Below are positions 62,030 through 64,000 of a stretch of DNA of 64,000 bases, in pieces; positions within the stretch are counted from its first letter, which is position 1; each line of letters starts with the position of its first letter. The position numbers and the translations under genes are program-made. The notes below the pieces were generated by a model. That model was not told the DNA's origin. It saw nothing but the letters and a program-made list of their open reading frames with translations, and made no database searches. This stretch comes from Dietzia timorensis (GTDB lineage: Bacteria; Actinomycetota; Actinomycetes; Mycobacteriales; Mycobacteriaceae): the NCBI RefSeq assembly GCF_001659785.1, contig NZ_CP015961.1:2976001-3040000 (forward strand). The letters run 5' to 3'.

Positions 62030-62731
62030 ATGGCGCGTGAGGCTGGAGCGCAGAACTCCGCTCGAGTAGTTCCAGGTGCCGGGCACGAGAAGCGGCGCAC
62101 AAAGACGCGGTCAGCACTTATTTCCGCGGCGATGCGGTTGCTCGCCGAAGGACGACAAGGCGTTGGGATTCGGGAGATCACCGCCGAGGCCGGCGTCGGA
62201 TTCGGCTCATTCTTCAATCATTTCCCCGGAGGGAAGGACGAGCTGTATTCGACGGCGGTTCGCGAGATTCTCGACGCGTTCGCGCTTACCATCGCCGAGG
62301 CCACGTCCGATTGCTCCGACCCGGCCGAGGTATTTGCACGTTCATTTCGCCTGACCGGCAGGCTCGCTATCAATAACGCCGCGCTGATCACTCCCGTGCT
62401 CGCGAGCGGCACCGAGCTTCTCGTAGAAGACTTCCCGCTGCGAACCGCTGCTCTGAACGACATCGCAGAAGGCATCGAATCCGGCCGCTTCGCGCCGATG
62501 GACCCCGAGGTTCATCTCGCCTCCGTCGGCGGTGCACTGCTCGGGATGATTCGCCTCACCGCGCATCGTCTCGGCGCCGGTCGAACGCCGATCAGCGAGG
62601 ACGAAATCGATCTACAGGCCGAATCCGTCCTTAGGATGCTCGGCCTGAACGCGCAGGACGCCGCCGACGTCGTTTCCCGAGACTTGCCGGGCGAGGACGA
62701 GATCAATTGGGACGCACTGAGGCTTCCTTAG
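62030..62731 (+). CDS. TetR-family regulator of the aromatic catabolic operon
   Basis: A 233-residue TetR regulator with a basic N-terminal extension (about 20 residues), helix-turn-helix GIREITAEAGVGFGSFFNHFPGGKDELY and a C-terminal ligand domain. GAGGAGGA precedes the ATG. Divergent from the operon it probably controls; the paired TTGATC operators lie in the intergenic region. The inducer is presumably the aromatic substrate or its ring-cleavage product. Confidence 0.87.
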   Translation: MAREAGAQNSARVVPGAGHEKRRTKTRSALISAAMRLLAEGRQGVGIREITAEAGVGFGSFFNHFPGGKDELYSTAVREILDAFALTIAEATSDCSDPAEVFARSFRLTGRLAINNAALITPVLASGTELLVEDFPLRTAALNDIAEGIESGRFAPMDPEVHLASVGGALLGMIRLTAHRLGAGRTPISEDEIDLQAESVLRMLGLNAQDAADVVSRDLPGEDEINWDALRLP

Positions 62732-62759
62732 CCCAACTAAATCGGATAACAGTGGACAC

Positions 62760-63017
62760 ATGGAACCGCCGATTTTGGACATCTATTTCAGCATCGCCAC
62801 GCCGATCGCCATCGCGATCGTGCTCATCGCAGCATTGGCGCAATACCTCAACCATCCGAGAACTCGGATGGCGGCACTCGCCATCGCCGCGCTCGGCTTT
62901 GTGGCGGCATTCTTCGCACCCGCCGTGCTGATTCTGTTCGGCGCCGGCTACCTCGCCTGGGCGCTCTACGCGCAACGCGGCGGACGCCCGAAACTGTCGG
63001 GTTCCGGCGAGCAATAG
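62760..63017 (+). CDS. Small two-helix membrane protein
   Basis: An 85-residue protein with two hydrophobic segments (IYFSIATPIAIAIVLIAALAQYL and MAALAIAALGFVAAFFAPAVLILFGAGYLAWALYA, the latter possibly two short helices) and a short basic C-terminus. No family recognised. It follows the TetR gene by 28 bases, so it may be co-transcribed. Composition and membrane pattern support coding. Confidence 0.55.
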   Translation: MEPPILDIYFSIATPIAIAIVLIAALAQYLNHPRTRMAALAIAALGFVAAFFAPAVLILFGAGYLAWALYAQRGGRPKLSGSGEQ

Positions 63018-63042
63018 CGCCCTTCGCCCGCAAGCGCTCGCG

Positions 63043-64000
<958 letters not shown>

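Overview
The window is GC-rich, tightly packed actinobacterial DNA with strong G/C preference at third codon positions. Gene content points to a mycolic-acid actinomycete (order Mycobacteriales; Dietzia- or Gordonia-like is a guess). From memory, the run cdc48-like ATPase / LytR_C protein / DUF3263 / def / GNAT / xthA (20.8-23.2 kb and 31.3-37.7 kb) matches the Rv0427c-Rv0435c neighbourhood of Mycobacterium tuberculosis, here with an Mrp antiporter operon inserted. I saw no tRNA, rRNA, insertion sequence, prophage or CRISPR array.

Layout. 0-5.4 kb: DUF5701 protein, small serine hydrolase, MBL-fold hydrolase, secreted CalB-like lipase, and an ECF41-type sigma factor behind a carboxymuconolactone-decarboxylase-like gene with a matching promoter. 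5.4-15.7 kb: a molybdenum/nitrate block (moaA-moaD-modA-modB-modC; divergent moaCB fusion-moaE; narK-nitrate reductase-electron-transfer flavoprotein) that combines molybdate uptake, cofactor synthesis and nitrate assimilation. 15.8-20.8 kb: SDR, a TetR/efflux pair with two operators, an amine-oxidase-like flavoprotein and an L7/L12-like small protein. 20.8-24 kb: a Cdc48-type ATPase, then a leucine leader peptide with a pseudoknot-forming RNA in front of a stand-alone LeuA regulatory domain. 24.1-30.7 kb: mrpA(B)CDEFG. 30.8-38.7 kb: envelope proteins, def, GNAT, a 47-aa protein, fadE, xthA, ppk2. 38.9-44.1 kb: membrane-anchored gamma-glutamyltransferase, a lipoprotein, and pgsC/pgsB homologues, a candidate poly-gamma-glutamate locus. 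44.4-47.7 kb: GNAT, hydrolase, condensation-type acyltransferase, membrane protein. 47.7-49.6 kb: TPP riboswitch and thiC. 50-52.4 kb: second TetR/efflux pair with two operators. 52.6-57 kb: ABC-2 exporter, dienelactone hydrolase, and an exported beta-propeller protein with an upstream iron-box-like site. 57-62.7 kb: a meta-cleavage aromatic catabolic operon with a Tat-exported amidohydrolase and a divergent TetR regulator with paired operators. 63-64 kb: thiG and the 3' end of thiS.

Regulatory DNA is unusually readable: three TetR modules each carry two operator copies, and many genes begin 6-7 bases after a TANNNT -10 box, as expected for leaderless mRNAs. The most noteworthy items are the leucine leader/pseudoknot RNA, the pgsBC plus gamma-glutamyltransferase locus, the ECF41 module and the meta-cleavage operon.
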